DNA of 37,299 bases from Galbitalea sp036491035 (GTDB taxonomy: Bacteria; Actinomycetota; Actinomycetes; Actinomycetales; Microbacteriaceae). Below the pieces are notes generated by a model. That model did not search any database. It was not told the origin of the DNA and saw only the letters and a program-made list of their open reading frames with translations. The stretch lies in contig DASXCU010000017.1 of NCBI GenBank assembly GCA_036491035.1, positions 1 to 37,299 on the forward strand, given 5' to 3'. Of this stretch, positions 24,233-32,238 are shown one piece after another (position 1 is the first letter of the stretch; each line of letters opens with the position of its first letter). The translations under genes were made by a program, and so were the position numbers.

Positions 24233-24678
24233 GTGAGCGTGATCAGACGAGCGATCGTTGGTTTTGCGGCCGGCGCGCTGGCGACGATGCCAATAACCGT
24301 CGAATTCTGGGCCGCCTGGCGTAGCCACTAGGTCGACGAAATCCCGCCACATAAAGCTGTGCGGTCCGTCACTCAGCATCTCGACGAGCGGCAGTTGTCC
24401 TTTGTTGGTGATCTGGTGCACCTGGCAGTGGGCGGCGTAGCTGGGGCGGCTTTCGCTGTCCTCGTGCCGAAGCGTTTGCGCGGTGTCGGTTCAGGCATGT
24501 CGTTTGGAACAAGCGGTCTGGGTGACGGGATATGAGGTCGTAATGCCGGCAGTGACGGACATTGCACCGGCACATCGAGACCAAAAATCCCATGCAGCGA
24601 CCATCTTCATCGCACATCATCTATGGCGCAACGCTTGGGCTCACCGTGTCACGAGCGGGGCGAGTGAATTCCCGCTGA
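24233..24678 (+). pseudogene. decayed membrane protein gene
   Basis: From GTG 24233 the frame reads 'IRRAIVGFAAGALATMPITV' and 'EFWAAWRSH', then an in-frame TAG at 24329-24331. It continues in the same frame as 'VDEIPPHKAVRSVTQHLDER', 'LSFVGDLVHLAVGGVAGAAF' and 'VLVPKRLRGVGSGMSFGTS'. It then shifts near 24513 (extra G) to 'VWVTGYEVVMPAVTDIAPAH', and again near 24610 to 'IIYGATLGLTVSRAGR', ending at TGA 24676-24678. Joined, this is a coherent membrane protein of about 148 residues with several spans. One nonsense change plus two frameshifts make true decay likely. The family is not named with confidence. Confidence 0.75.
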
Positions 24679-24740
24679 GGAGAGCGAGCGTCCTTGATTG
24701 TTCGACGGCCGTGATAGGAGCTTTCGGAAAAGATCAGTCG

Positions 24741-26033
24741 CTAAGCGCCGACGACTCGGTTACCGCCGCCGACCTTCGCTTCATACATCGCCTGATCCGC
24801 CATCCGAATGATCCTGTCGATAGATGCGGAGCGGTGCTCGGTCGCGCTCGTCGCGACACCGATGCTCGCAGATATCGTGAGACCTGCTGGCAAAGCCGGG
24901 TAGGGCGACTGGAGCACGTCTCGGAGACGGTCGGCAACGTCGCTGACCGGTATATCGTCTCGAACCTCGCAGACGACAACGAACTCGTCGCCCCCGTAGC
25001 GGATCACGAGATCATCCTCGCGGACAGTTGACTGCAACCGACGAGCCGCCTCCCGCAGTACTTCGTCGCCCTGCTGATGACCGAGATAATCGTTGACCGA
25101 CTTGAACCCGTCAAGGTCGATGAACATGACCGCCAGACCCTTGCCCTCGTCGAGTCCCGCAATTCCGGCCTCCAGTCGTCGACGGTTAGGCAGCCCGGTC
25201 GTCTCGTCGTGCATGGCTGCATACTCGAGGCGTTGCTGTAAACGCACACTGGTCAGGGCTTGCGCCGCCTGACCGGCCAGGGCTTCCGCCAACGGTGTGG
25301 CTTCCTCGTCAAACTGCCGAGGGTGATGGAAGAAGCAGAAAAATATGCCGAGAACCTCGCTATCAAGGTGCAGCGGTGCGGCGATGAGGGATTGCACTCC
25401 GGTCGTTCGCATCATCTCTTCCAGCCGAGGAGACAGAGCGCCTCCCTCATCCTCGCCGCTGACCTTGATGACTTCGCGCAACCCGAGAACCGATTCCGCA
25501 GCCGCGCCAAGGTCGGACAGTTCTTCGAACGAGTTCCATCCCGCCGCACGCCACAGCTGCCGCCGTTCGTCTGCGAGATAAACGGTCGCCTCTTCTGCCC
25601 GGTAGGCCTGCGCGGCGGTAGTGGCGAGGATCTCCGCGAGTCTCTCCTCGGTGCCGGCCTGGGCGAACGCGATTGACGAATCTATGACCAGTTGAAGTCG
25701 CTTCTGCGTGCGGTCGGCTAGCGTCCTGGCTGCTCGCAGCGCGCGGCCAGAGGCGTACCTTTCGGACGCGTCGACGATCGTGAAAGTAGCCTCATCATCG
25801 GCCGCGATCATGAAGGCGGCGTGCTCGGGGCGATCGGGACGAGCCATCATTCCAGGCGAACTACCGGCGTCCAGAAAGTCATCCACTGGGACGAGAAAGT
25901 CGCTCAGTGGTCGACCCTCCGGGCTCGCACATTCTGACCATGTGCGAAAGGTCGAATTCGTCTCGACAATGATCCGGTTGGCGTCAACGCGGACTAAGCC
26001 AACGGGCAACTCATCTGCGGCAAACGCGTTCAT
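24741..26033 (-). CDS. GAF-GGDEF diguanylate cyclase
   Basis: A 430-residue signalling enzyme. Residues 1-110 look PAS-like ('LPVGLVRVDANRIIVETN'). A GAF domain follows at about 120-260 ('LAEILATTAAQAYRAEEATVYLAD', 'SLIAAPLHLDSEVLG'). The GGDEF domain runs from about 265 to the end ('DETTGLPNRR', 'VMFIDLDGFKSVND', 'RYGGDEFVVV'). The active site GGDEF is intact, and RxxD five residues before it (REDD) gives an inhibitory c-di-GMP site, so it should make c-di-GMP under product control. ATG 26033 is preferred, since the frame upstream to 26162 does not look coding. Confidence 0.92.
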   Translation of the reverse strand: MNAFAADELPVGLVRVDANRIIVETNSTFRTWSECASPEGRPLSDFLVPVDDFLDAGSSPGMMARPDRPEHAAFMIAADDEATFTIVDASERYASGRALRAARTLADRTQKRLQLVIDSSIAFAQAGTEERLAEILATTAAQAYRAEEATVYLADERRQLWRAAGWNSFEELSDLGAAAESVLGLREVIKVSGEDEGGALSPRLEEMMRTTGVQSLIAAPLHLDSEVLGIFFCFFHHPRQFDEEATPLAEALAGQAAQALTSVRLQQRLEYAAMHDETTGLPNRRRLEAGIAGLDEGKGLAVMFIDLDGFKSVNDYLGHQQGDEVLREAARRLQSTVREDDLVIRYGGDEFVVVCEVRDDIPVSDVADRLRDVLQSPYPALPAGLTISASIGVATSATEHRSASIDRIIRMADQAMYEAKVGGGNRVVGA

Positions 26034-26348
26034 TTTTTCGTCTCGCTGGTCTGATCGGACGGATTTGCACAAGACTACGGCAGCAGCGCCTTTTCGGATT
26101 CCTGGGTGACCCAACACCAGGAGTTCGAGCCGGAACCTTCGGACACAATGATGCTGCGCCATGTTGAGCTGCCATTACGCGCGAGTCTGGCGCGCGATGC
26201 GACGTCAGGCCGTCGCATTCAAATGTTGCCGCGCGACGGATCGCCCGAAACGCCCGCTATGGCAGGCCATTTCTCACCAGCGTCCAGCCAGTTGTTGCCA
26301 TTCAGGATCGCCAGAGACCTAAGACATCATTCTGACCGGCATATTATC

Positions 26349-26370
26349 TGCGGAGACGGTGGGATTTGAA
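26349..26370. repeat. att-like copy of the tRNA-Ser(GCT) 3' end, left
   Basis: 22 bp identical to 29448-29469, which is the last part of tRNA-Ser(GCT): T-arm half, 3' acceptor strand and discriminator. Identity stops right inside the T loop. Upstream, another 17 bp (26332-26348 against 29431-29447) remain mostly alike. The copy is not part of any tRNA here. Confidence 0.8.
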
Positions 26371-26476
26371 ATCTCTCAGCGGCTTGATCAGCACTAATTT
26401 AGACGCCGCTTCGCTGATAGATCAACGAACGGCGTCTCACAAAATCAAGGCCGTTCGGCCAATTGCGGCTTCAGTT

Positions 26477-26504
26477 GTGGGCAGCCCGTGGGCAAATGTG
26501 GGCG
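26477..26504. repeat. three GTGGGCA/G direct repeats, possible integrase arm sites
   Basis: GTGGGCA at 26477-26483, GTGGGCA at 26488-26494 and GTGGGCG at 26498-26504 are spaced about one helical turn apart. One more GTGGGCA lies at 29395-29401 near the other att copy. Helically phased short repeats next to att cores are typical of tyrosine-integrase arm sites; here this is inference. Confidence 0.4.
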
Positions 26505-26544
26505 ATGTTCTGAGACATCACATCTGTGACATCACATGAGTGCC

Positions 26545-26589
26545 GTCCCGCCTGATCAGGTGGGCGGGACGCCCTCGATCTAGCGAGGG
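26545..26589. terminator. two adjacent hairpins downstream of DUF302 gene
   Basis: GTCCCGCC (26545-26552) pairs with GGCGGGAC (26563-26570), and CCCTCG (26572-26577) with CGAGGG (26584-26589). Both lie beyond the stop of the minus-strand DUF302 gene (26711). No U-run, so termination is only a suggestion. Confidence 0.35.
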
Positions 26590-26710
26590 TTCCGCCGGTA
26601 ACCACTCCGTTCGGAGCGACCAAGCTCAGGCTTAAGATATGCCCCAGTCCGAGGTACCGCAATGGTCTGACGTAGTTCTTCGAACAGGCGGAGTCGCGGC
26701 GAATCTCACG

Positions 26711-27106
26711 TTACTGCTTCCCCGCAGCGAGTTCTCCGACAAGTGACTCCATCAGGGCCGACATACCGTCGAGAACTTGTGACGAGTGCAGGTCACAATT
26801 AGCAGCCAATGTGCGCGGGGCTGCGTATGTAGCTTGGGTTGCGCCGCCGTCGTCCCACAGCAGCATCCGGAGTGGCAGGTCAAGCCCGACGCGGCGGTCC
26901 TCCTGCATCAGCCGAGTCCCAACCATGGGGCTTCCGAACAGCACCACCACTTCATCGCCAAGCTGCAGGCCGGCTTTCGCTGCCCCTACGCCGTAATCGA
27001 TGACGGCGAAGACCTCAAGGTCTCGATCCTCAAGCATCTTCGTCAGTTCCGTGACTGCCTCAGCGACAGACCCTGGGATTGACACGGTTCGCAGACTGTC
27101 TGCCAT
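26711..27106 (-). CDS. DUF302 domain protein
   Basis: A 131-residue soluble protein of the DUF302 fold. 'VTELTKMLEDRDLEVFAVIDYGVGAAKAGLQL' leads to the signature 'VVLFGSPMVGTRLMQEDRRVGLDLPLRMLLWDD' and 'TYAAPRTLAANCDL'. Family members are small, often next to sulfur or metal genes; no activity is established. ATG 27106 has GAAAGAA upstream. It lies 47 bp downstream of the TDT exporter gene on the same strand, so the two are probably one transcript. Confidence 0.88.
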   Translation of the reverse strand: MADSLRTVSIPGSVAEAVTELTKMLEDRDLEVFAVIDYGVGAAKAGLQLGDEVVVLFGSPMVGTRLMQEDRRVGLDLPLRMLLWDDGGATQATYAAPRTLAANCDLHSSQVLDGMSALMESLVGELAAGKQ

Positions 27107-27153
27107 TATCGAGTTCTTTCATGCTCTCGTCGCGCTCAAGCAGTCGCGGCCGA

Positions 27154-28299
27154 CTAGTTCGCCGCAGGTAACAGGAACAGTGTCCCGCGGATGAAGCTCC
27201 CATGGAAGGTGCGAATCGCGACGATAATCCAGGCCGCAACGAGTCCCATGTAGAGGATGACGGCGAGCGCGGCGAGCACCGTGGATCCGGTGTGGAGTGC
27301 GAGGCCGGTTACGCCGGTGACGCAGGTTCCGACGGGGAAGGTGAACGACCACCAGGTGAGGGAGAACGGCAGTTTCTCTCGTGCGGTTCGGATAGTGATC
27401 GCGATCGCTAGGGCGCCCCAAAGGATGGCGAACCCGAGTACCGGGATTCCGTAGATGATGCCGAAATAGCCGAGCGCTCGCGCCAGCGATGCTCCGACGG
27501 CGAGGTGGGAGACCCCGCCGAGCAGGTTGACTGCGGTGATGGATTGCCCGAGCGGGCCGAGGACGATCCAGAGCGTGGGGACCATGCCGGAGGCTCCCAC
27601 CTTTTGTTGTGCGAGGCGTGACCAGAGCAGGGTGATGACGATCAGGGATGCGACGAGGCTGAGGCCGAACATGGCGTAGCAGCCGAACAGCATGGTCAGG
27701 CGAAGCTGGCCGGCCGGGACGAATGGGACGAGGAATGCTCCGGTCGCGGCGGAGACCATGGGTGGCACGATCGGCATCAGCCATCCACCGAACGCGGCAT
27801 CAGCTTTCAGACCGTGCCGGGTGAAGGTCAGGTACGGCACGGCCACGGCGCTCACCAGGCCGAGGATCGTGCCCGCACTCCACAGGACGAAGTCGATTTC
27901 GACCGCGAGGGGCAGGCCGAGGACATCCTTGCCGAGCAGGATGGTTCCCGCGCCCACGGTGAGGAGAGCCATGGGTGGTGCGCCGTAGAAGTGCGCCATC
28001 ACGGGGTTGAGGTGATGCGACTTCGCCCGCTCGCGACTCGCCACCCAGTGCGCAATCGTTGCAGCGGTCAGCGCGATGAGCAGGATGCTTGCGAGCCCCC
28101 ACACGATGGTTGCCCCTGCGCGCAGGCCCGGGAACTGTAGCGGAAGTGCGGCGGCGGCGTTGGCGACGATGCCTGTTCCCATGATCGACGCGAACCAGTT
28201 CGGGGTGATGTTCGCGAACACCTGGCGTGGATGTTCCAGCTCGGTCAGGATGCGGCGGGCCGGTTCGGCGGCTGGGGCGATGGTGGCGGTGTGACTCAT
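27154..28299 (-). CDS. TDT/SLAC1-type transporter (TehA, sulfite/C4-dicarboxylate exporter-like)
   Basis: A 381-residue membrane protein with about ten spans. 'NWFASIMGTGIVANAAAALP' is the family's first-span signature. 'MAHFYGAPPMALLTVGAGTILLG', 'LTFTRHGLKADAAFGGWLMPIVPPMVSAATGA' and 'WWSFTFPVGTCVTGVTGLAL' are further conserved pieces. Members carry anions such as sulfite, malate, tellurite or nitrate/chloride. ATG 28299 (GGTGA upstream) is chosen; the frame before it lies in the promoter region. It is divergent from a LysR regulator across 92 bp. Confidence 0.92.
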   Translation of the reverse strand: MSHTATIAPAAEPARRILTELEHPRQVFANITPNWFASIMGTGIVANAAAALPLQFPGLRAGATIVWGLASILLIALTAATIAHWVASRERAKSHHLNPVMAHFYGAPPMALLTVGAGTILLGKDVLGLPLAVEIDFVLWSAGTILGLVSAVAVPYLTFTRHGLKADAAFGGWLMPIVPPMVSAATGAFLVPFVPAGQLRLTMLFGCYAMFGLSLVASLIVITLLWSRLAQQKVGASGMVPTLWIVLGPLGQSITAVNLLGGVSHLAVGASLARALGYFGIIYGIPVLGFAILWGALAIAITIRTAREKLPFSLTWWSFTFPVGTCVTGVTGLALHTGSTVLAALAVILYMGLVAAWIIVAIRTFHGSFIRGTLFLLPAAN

Positions 28300-28354
28300 A
28301 TATTCACCATGCCGTCGTCCTCCCTGAGGAGGTAGCGCCATAGGATTGGCGGGT

Positions 28355-28371
28355 CACAACTACATATTGTG
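28355..28371. promoter_or_regulatory. CACAA-N7-TTGTG dyad, probable LysR binding site
   Basis: Perfect 5-bp arms with a 7-bp AT-rich spacer, in the gap between the divergent TDT exporter and LysR genes. Position and form fit a LysR recognition-binding site. Confidence 0.5.
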
Positions 28372-28391
28372 GCTATCTGGAGTTGTCGAAG

Positions 28392-29303
28392 ATGGATCGT
28401 CCCGACGAGACCACGTTGCGGGTATTGCTTGCGATCGAAACTAGCGGCAGTCTCACGGTGGCAAGCGCCAGCGTGGGAATCTCCCAGCAGGCGGCATCGG
28501 CGCGGATTCGGCAGTTCGAGCTGAGGATCGGTGCCGCACTGCTGATTCGTTCGGGTCGCGGATCCACTCTCACCCCGACCGGCCAGCTTGTCGCCGGGTG
28601 GGCCACGGAATATCTGGCTGCGTCTGATGGGTTCGTGGAGTCGCTTGCGGCCCTGCGGTCTGATGTGAACGCGGACATCGCGGTGGCTGGGAGCTTGACG
28701 ATCGCCGAGCATCTTCTCCCGCGGTGGTTGGTGCAGCTCCGCCAGCAGCGCGGTGGCCGCGGTCAGGCAACGGCGGTCACGATGACTGTTGGAAACAGTG
28801 GGCATGTCGCCGACCTGGTCCGCACCCGCGAAGCTGTGCTGGGGTTTATTGAGTCTCCGGAGGTTCCTGGCGACCTGGACTCGCGCCTGGTCGCGAGTGA
28901 CGAGCTCATTCTTGTGGTGCATCCCGACCATGACTGGGCGCGTTCGCGTCGTCGGGTCACTGCTGCCGAGGTTGCTCACGAGCCGCTGCTGACGCGCGAA
29001 CAAGGATCTGGAACGCGTCTGGCACTCGAGCACGCACTCGCGGGGCTGTCTACACCACTCGCAGTGAGCGCGGCGTCGATCGAACTCCCCTCCAACGCTG
29101 CGATTAGGGCGAGCGTCGCGGCCGGAGCGGGACCGGCCATCCTGAGCGTGCTAGCCGTTGCCGACGATCTGGCGCTTGGCCGAGTTGTTCGAGTTCGCAT
29201 TTCTGATCTGACCATCACCCGGCCGCTTAGAGCGATTTGGATTCGAGGCGGAAGTCTTCCGGATGCAGCTCTTGAGCTCATCGAGGTAGCGCGCTCTCGG
29301 TAG
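28392..29303 (+). CDS. LysR family transcriptional regulator
   Basis: A 303-residue LysR-type protein. The N-terminal winged helix is 'TLRVLLAIETSGSLTVASASVGISQQAASARIRQFELRIGAALLIRSGRGSTLTPTG' in outline (residues about 6-65). The periplasmic-binding-protein-like effector domain follows ('IAVAGSLTIAEHLLPRWL', 'GFIESPEVPGDLDSRLVASDELILVVHPDH'). ATG 28392 with GGAG nine bases upstream is preferred over TTG 28383. It probably controls the divergent exporter and DUF302 genes in response to the exported anion. Confidence 0.9.
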   Translation: MDRPDETTLRVLLAIETSGSLTVASASVGISQQAASARIRQFELRIGAALLIRSGRGSTLTPTGQLVAGWATEYLAASDGFVESLAALRSDVNADIAVAGSLTIAEHLLPRWLVQLRQQRGGRGQATAVTMTVGNSGHVADLVRTREAVLGFIESPEVPGDLDSRLVASDELILVVHPDHDWARSRRRVTAAEVAHEPLLTREQGSGTRLALEHALAGLSTPLAVSAASIELPSNAAIRASVAAGAGPAILSVLAVADDLALGRVVRVRISDLTITRPLRAIWIRGGSLPDAALELIEVARSR

Positions 29304-29447
29304 GGCTATAGCTTTCCGCTTTCCACACAGGCTGTGGTGTGAATGCGCGCCGGATGGACTTCGGCCAACCGTTCGGACGCCCCTGGTAGCAGATGTGGGC
29401 AAACCGTCAATTTTGCAATGGCAAACGATCCTGACCAGCACTTTTCT

Positions 29448-29469
29448 TGCGGAGACGGTGGGATTTGAA
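29448..29469. repeat. att-like copy within tRNA-Ser(GCT), right
   Basis: This 22-bp copy lies in the tRNA 3' end itself and is identical to 26349-26370. It preserves the functional tRNA, as expected for the tRNA-side att site of an element lying to its left. Confidence 0.75.
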
Positions 29470-29540
29470 CCCACGGAGGAGTGTAAACCCCTCTCCACCT
29501 TAGCAGGGTGGTGCACTAGGCCGAACTATGCGACGTCTCC
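29450..29540 (-). tRNA. tRNA-Ser(GCT)
   Basis: Acceptor strands GGAGACG (29540-29534) and CGTCTCC pair, the anticodon stem is CCACC/GGTGG, and the loop CTGCTAA gives anticodon GCT at 29502-29504. A long variable arm (GAGGGG...CTCCTC type) marks a class II tRNA, and the T arm is intact. CCA is not encoded. Its 3' end is duplicated at 26349-26370. Confidence 0.96.
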
Positions 29541-29730
29541 AGTGATGCCCTGCCATCCTACCCAGACGGGGCGGAAGGGCCGAATCCGCGAAACGCAAAA
29601 AGAGAGCCAGAGGGTCTACTTGTCCCCCGTTCGGTGGACAGACTAGAGTTCATGCTGACGCTTGAGTCTTGCCCTACCCGAGGCGAGACTGACGGACCCG
29701 AACCTGCGTCAGCTATTAAGAGGCTTACCC

Positions 29731-29913
29731 ATGCCCCGCTACGGAACGTCCCGCCGTTCGCGCCCGAACGTCCCTGCCGCGCAGATGCGCGCTCGGGCGG
29801 TTATCGCTGCGCGAGCGAGCGTCAATAGCGAACTCACCGTCTGGTCGGCTCTTGACAACGTCGGAGTCGGCCAGAACCCCTCTCACACAGCAGACAGTTC
29901 GGGTCGTAGCTGA
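29731..29913 (+). CDS. possible 60-residue protein
   Basis: ATG 29731 has AGAGG seven bases upstream and is followed by 'MPRYGTSRRSRPNVPAAQMR' and 'ARAVIAARASVNSELTVWSAL', stop at 29911-29913. A strong terminator hairpin begins 8 bp later. The N-terminus is basic, the rest helical. No family is known. The ribosome site and terminator support it, but the length allows chance. Confidence 0.42.
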   Translation: MPRYGTSRRSRPNVPAAQMRARAVIAARASVNSELTVWSALDNVGVGQNPSHTADSSGRS

Positions 29914-29920
29914 GTGAGAC

Positions 29921-29962
29921 GGTAGGTCTCCCGCGCACTGGGTACGCGGCGGGAGGCCTACC
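29921..29962. terminator. bidirectional intrinsic terminator
   Basis: GGTAGGTCTCCCGC (29921-29934) pairs with GCGGGAGGCCTACC (29949-29962): 14 bp with a single T-G pair, followed on the plus side by ACCTTTTGG. It lies 36 bp beyond the stop of the minus-strand LCP gene and just after the plus-strand 60-codon frame, so it probably ends transcription from both sides. Confidence 0.78.
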
Positions 29963-29998
29963 ACCTTTTGGATCTGTGGCTGAGCGCCGAGCCCGAGA

Positions 29999-31225
29999 CT
30001 ACTGGTTCTTCAGGGGCCGGGTCTTCGAGCACGTGACCTGGGAAGCCGACTGACCGACGAGGCCATTGATGACCGTGGCGCCCGTCACCGGAGTATCGGT
30101 CGGCGACGTCGTGGACGACCCGGGCGGCGCGGCGACCGAGCCCCGGTTCTCGCCCTGGGTGCCGAGCGTGAACGGCGTATCCGCCTTGATGAGCGAGAAC
30201 AACTGATTACCCAACGCCACGTTTGGTTGTACCTTGCCGGCGAAAATGCCTGAGCCTCCGGTACTGCCCGGGTACTGGACGAACTCGACATGGCTCGGCC
30301 CGATGTTCTTCAGTGTGGAGGCAATCGAGATCATCGTCGGAATCGAGTCGAGGCTCGACGACAACTGCATGTTGGAGGTCGCGGCGGAAGCCAGCTTGTA
30401 CACCGTGAGCGGATTGCTGAGAGTTCCGGCATCCTCGAGCTTGCGGACGAGCGCCGAGAGGTAGACCTGCTGCGAGCTGATCCGCCCGAGGTCGCTGCCG
30501 TCGCCCACTCCGTGGCGGGAACGCAGGAACGCGAGCGCCAGGAAACCGGAGAGGTTGTAGGTGCCAGCCGACGGAAGGTTGATCTGCGAGTACTTGTCGA
30601 TCAGCGGGCCGTTGATGCACACGGGCACGCCACCAACAGCATCCGACATCGCGATGACGCCGTCGAACGTGATGAGCCCGGCGAACTGGATCGGCACGCC
30701 GGTCAGCGCCTCGACCACCGTGACCACGCAGGACAGGCCGCCATACGACAGCGCGGTATTGATCGGTAGCCCGGCGGCGGTTCCACCCTTCGAGCACTTC
30801 GGATGCGGCACGACCATGTCGCGCGGGAAGCTGACCGCCGTCGCCCAGGTGTGATCGGCGCTGACGTGCAGAAGGATCGTCACATCGTTCAGCGCTCCGC
30901 CGTCGTCAGCGCCCGCACCGATTCCGCCCTGGCCCGCGCGCGTGTCATCGCCGACGATGAGGATGTTGAATCCGCCCGGGTAGACACCGATACCGGGCGG
31001 CGGAGCGACCGACTGGTTTGGGTGGATGTCAACGCTCGGCCCGATGTTGGAGTTGAACTGGTACACGACCACACCGGCGATGACGAGGGCCGACACGGCG
31101 ATGACACCGAGCACGGTGCCGATGATGCCGAAGACACCGCCGAGCACACCGGACTTCTTGAGTCGACCGTGACGAGCAATTCCGGAAACCTGCGAGTTTC
31201 CGCCGCGGGGGCGAGTGTCGCTCAA
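29999..31225 (-). CDS. LytR-CpsA-Psr (LCP) family envelope protein
   Basis: A 408-residue protein anchored by one membrane span at about residues 28-54 ('VFGIIGTVLGVIAVSALVIAGVVVY'). The LCP domain follows: 'FNILIVGDDTRAG', 'SFPRDMVV', 'FDGVIAMSDAVGGV' and 'AFLRSRHGVGDGSDLGRISSQQ', with the Asp and Arg residues that bind the polyprenyl pyrophosphate lipid. Such enzymes attach wall glycopolymers to peptidoglycan outside the membrane. The C-terminal 60 residues are Ser/Thr/Pro-rich. The TTG start at 31225 has AAAGGGA six bases upstream. Confidence 0.92.
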   Translation of the reverse strand: MSDTRPRGGNSQVSGIARHGRLKKSGVLGGVFGIIGTVLGVIAVSALVIAGVVVYQFNSNIGPSVDIHPNQSVAPPPGIGVYPGGFNILIVGDDTRAGQGGIGAGADDGGALNDVTILLHVSADHTWATAVSFPRDMVVPHPKCSKGGTAAGLPINTALSYGGLSCVVTVVEALTGVPIQFAGLITFDGVIAMSDAVGGVPVCINGPLIDKYSQINLPSAGTYNLSGFLALAFLRSRHGVGDGSDLGRISSQQVYLSALVRKLEDAGTLSNPLTVYKLASAATSNMQLSSSLDSIPTMISIASTLKNIGPSHVEFVQYPGSTGGSGIFAGKVQPNVALGNQLFSLIKADTPFTLGTQGENRGSVAAPPGSSTTSPTDTPVTGATVINGLVGQSASQVTCSKTRPLKNQ

Positions 31226-31255
31226 GTCAGATCCCTTTCGTTTCCTTCTGCAAAG

Positions 31256-31340
31256 CGGAGGGCGTGGGATTCGAACCCACGAATGCTTTCACATCACCAG
31301 TTTTCAAGACTGGCTCCATCGGCCGCTCGGACAGCCCTCC
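31256..31340 (-). tRNA. tRNA-Ser(TGA)
   Basis: Acceptor strands GGAGGGC and GCCCTCC pair. The anticodon loop CTTGAAA within CCAGT/ACTGG gives anticodon TGA at 31304-31306. A class II variable arm and intact T arm (GTGGG TTCGAAT CCCAC) are present. CCA is not encoded. It lies directly upstream of the LCP gene on the same strand. Confidence 0.96.
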
Positions 31341-31413
31341 CGGAAGCCAAGGACCAATGGTAACCCATGGCTTTCGCCCGAACCTGAACCTCGGATGCCC
31401 GTGCGCGGCGGAA

Positions 31414-32238
31414 TCAGTCCTGAAAAGTACTCAGGATCTGGGCGACACCGTCTTCGACATCCGTACCGGTAATCTCGCTGGCGGCGGCACGGACCTCGGT
31501 CGGCGCCTGCCCCATCGCGACACCGCGCCCGTATTCGCCAGCCCACTCGAGCATCTCGATATCGTTTCGCCCGTCGCCGACCGCCATGATGTGAGCGCGT
31601 GGGATGTCCAGCATTCGACGCACGCGCTCCAGGCCGACAGCCTTGTTGACGCCGTCCGGTGCGATATCCAGCCAGGCGGTGAAGCCCACCGTATAGCTGA
31701 CGCGGTGCAGGCCCATCCGTTCGACGACGGCGAGAAAGTCCTCGATCGCATGCTCCGGAGAAATCACGACGACGCGGGTGGCGCGGGTATCGAGGAGCTT
31801 GTCGAATTCGACCCGACGGCCATTTACCGCCGTCTCCCACTCGGGCAGTGTTCCGCCCGAGAAAAGGAACAGGCCCTCCTCGTCCTCGACGGCGTAGCGG
31901 GCGTTGGCCAGGTGAGTGCGAACGGTCGTCAGCACCTCGGCCGGATTGAACGTCTCGACGTGCTCGCGCACGTAGGCGGTCGGCGCCGACTCATCCCGCT
32001 TGAGTGTGATGGCGCCATTTGCGCAGACGACGTAGTCGGGCGCAATGCCGAGTCGCTCGAGGATCGGCGTCGTCATGGCGACGGAGCGACCCGTCGACAG
32101 CGTGATCTCGTGCCCGAGCTCCCGCACGCGTCGCACCTCGTCGATCACGCGGTCGCTGAGACTTCCGTCCTCGTGCAGAACCGTTCCGTCGACGTCGAGC
32201 GCGATCAACCAGCGGTTCGCCAGGTGGCTGGCGGTCAC
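31414..32238 (-). CDS. HAD superfamily (Cof-type) phosphatase
   Basis: A 274-residue HAD hydrolase. Motif I is 'LIALDVDGTVL' (nucleophile Asp at about residue 15). Motif II is 'ITLSTGRSVAM', a C2 cap lies in the middle, the Lys motif is 'PDGVNKAVGL', and motif IV is 'IMAVGDGRNDIEML'. Likely a sugar- or nucleotide-phosphate phosphatase. Its GTG start overlaps the serS stop in GTGA, so it is translated together with seryl-tRNA synthetase, an arrangement common in related actinobacteria. Confidence 0.9.
   Translation of the reverse strand: MTASHLANRWLIALDVDGTVLHEDGSLSDRVIDEVRRVRELGHEITLSTGRSVAMTTPILERLGIAPDYVVCANGAITLKRDESAPTAYVREHVETFNPAEVLTTVRTHLANARYAVEDEEGLFLFSGGTLPEWETAVNGRRVEFDKLLDTRATRVVVISPEHAIEDFLAVVERMGLHRVSYTVGFTAWLDIAPDGVNKAVGLERVRRMLDIPRAHIMAVGDGRNDIEMLEWAGEYGRGVAMGQAPTEVRAAASEITGTDVEDGVAQILSTFQD

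Larger units (their letters stand above)
26034..26710. other. 677-bp gene-free stretch at the left end of a tRNA-flanked segment
   Basis: No supported gene. It contains a copy of the tRNA-Ser(GCT) 3' end (26349-26370) within a 39-bp related block, three GTGGGCA/G repeats (26477-26504), a repeated GACATCACAT (26514-26540 region) and two adjacent hairpins (26545-26589). This density of repeats fits the end of an integrated element. Confidence 0.55.

Noticed and set aside
26106..26369. 87-codon plus frame ending in the att-like copy
   Set aside because: No ribosome site, no motif, and it ends in the tRNA-derived repeat; likely chance.
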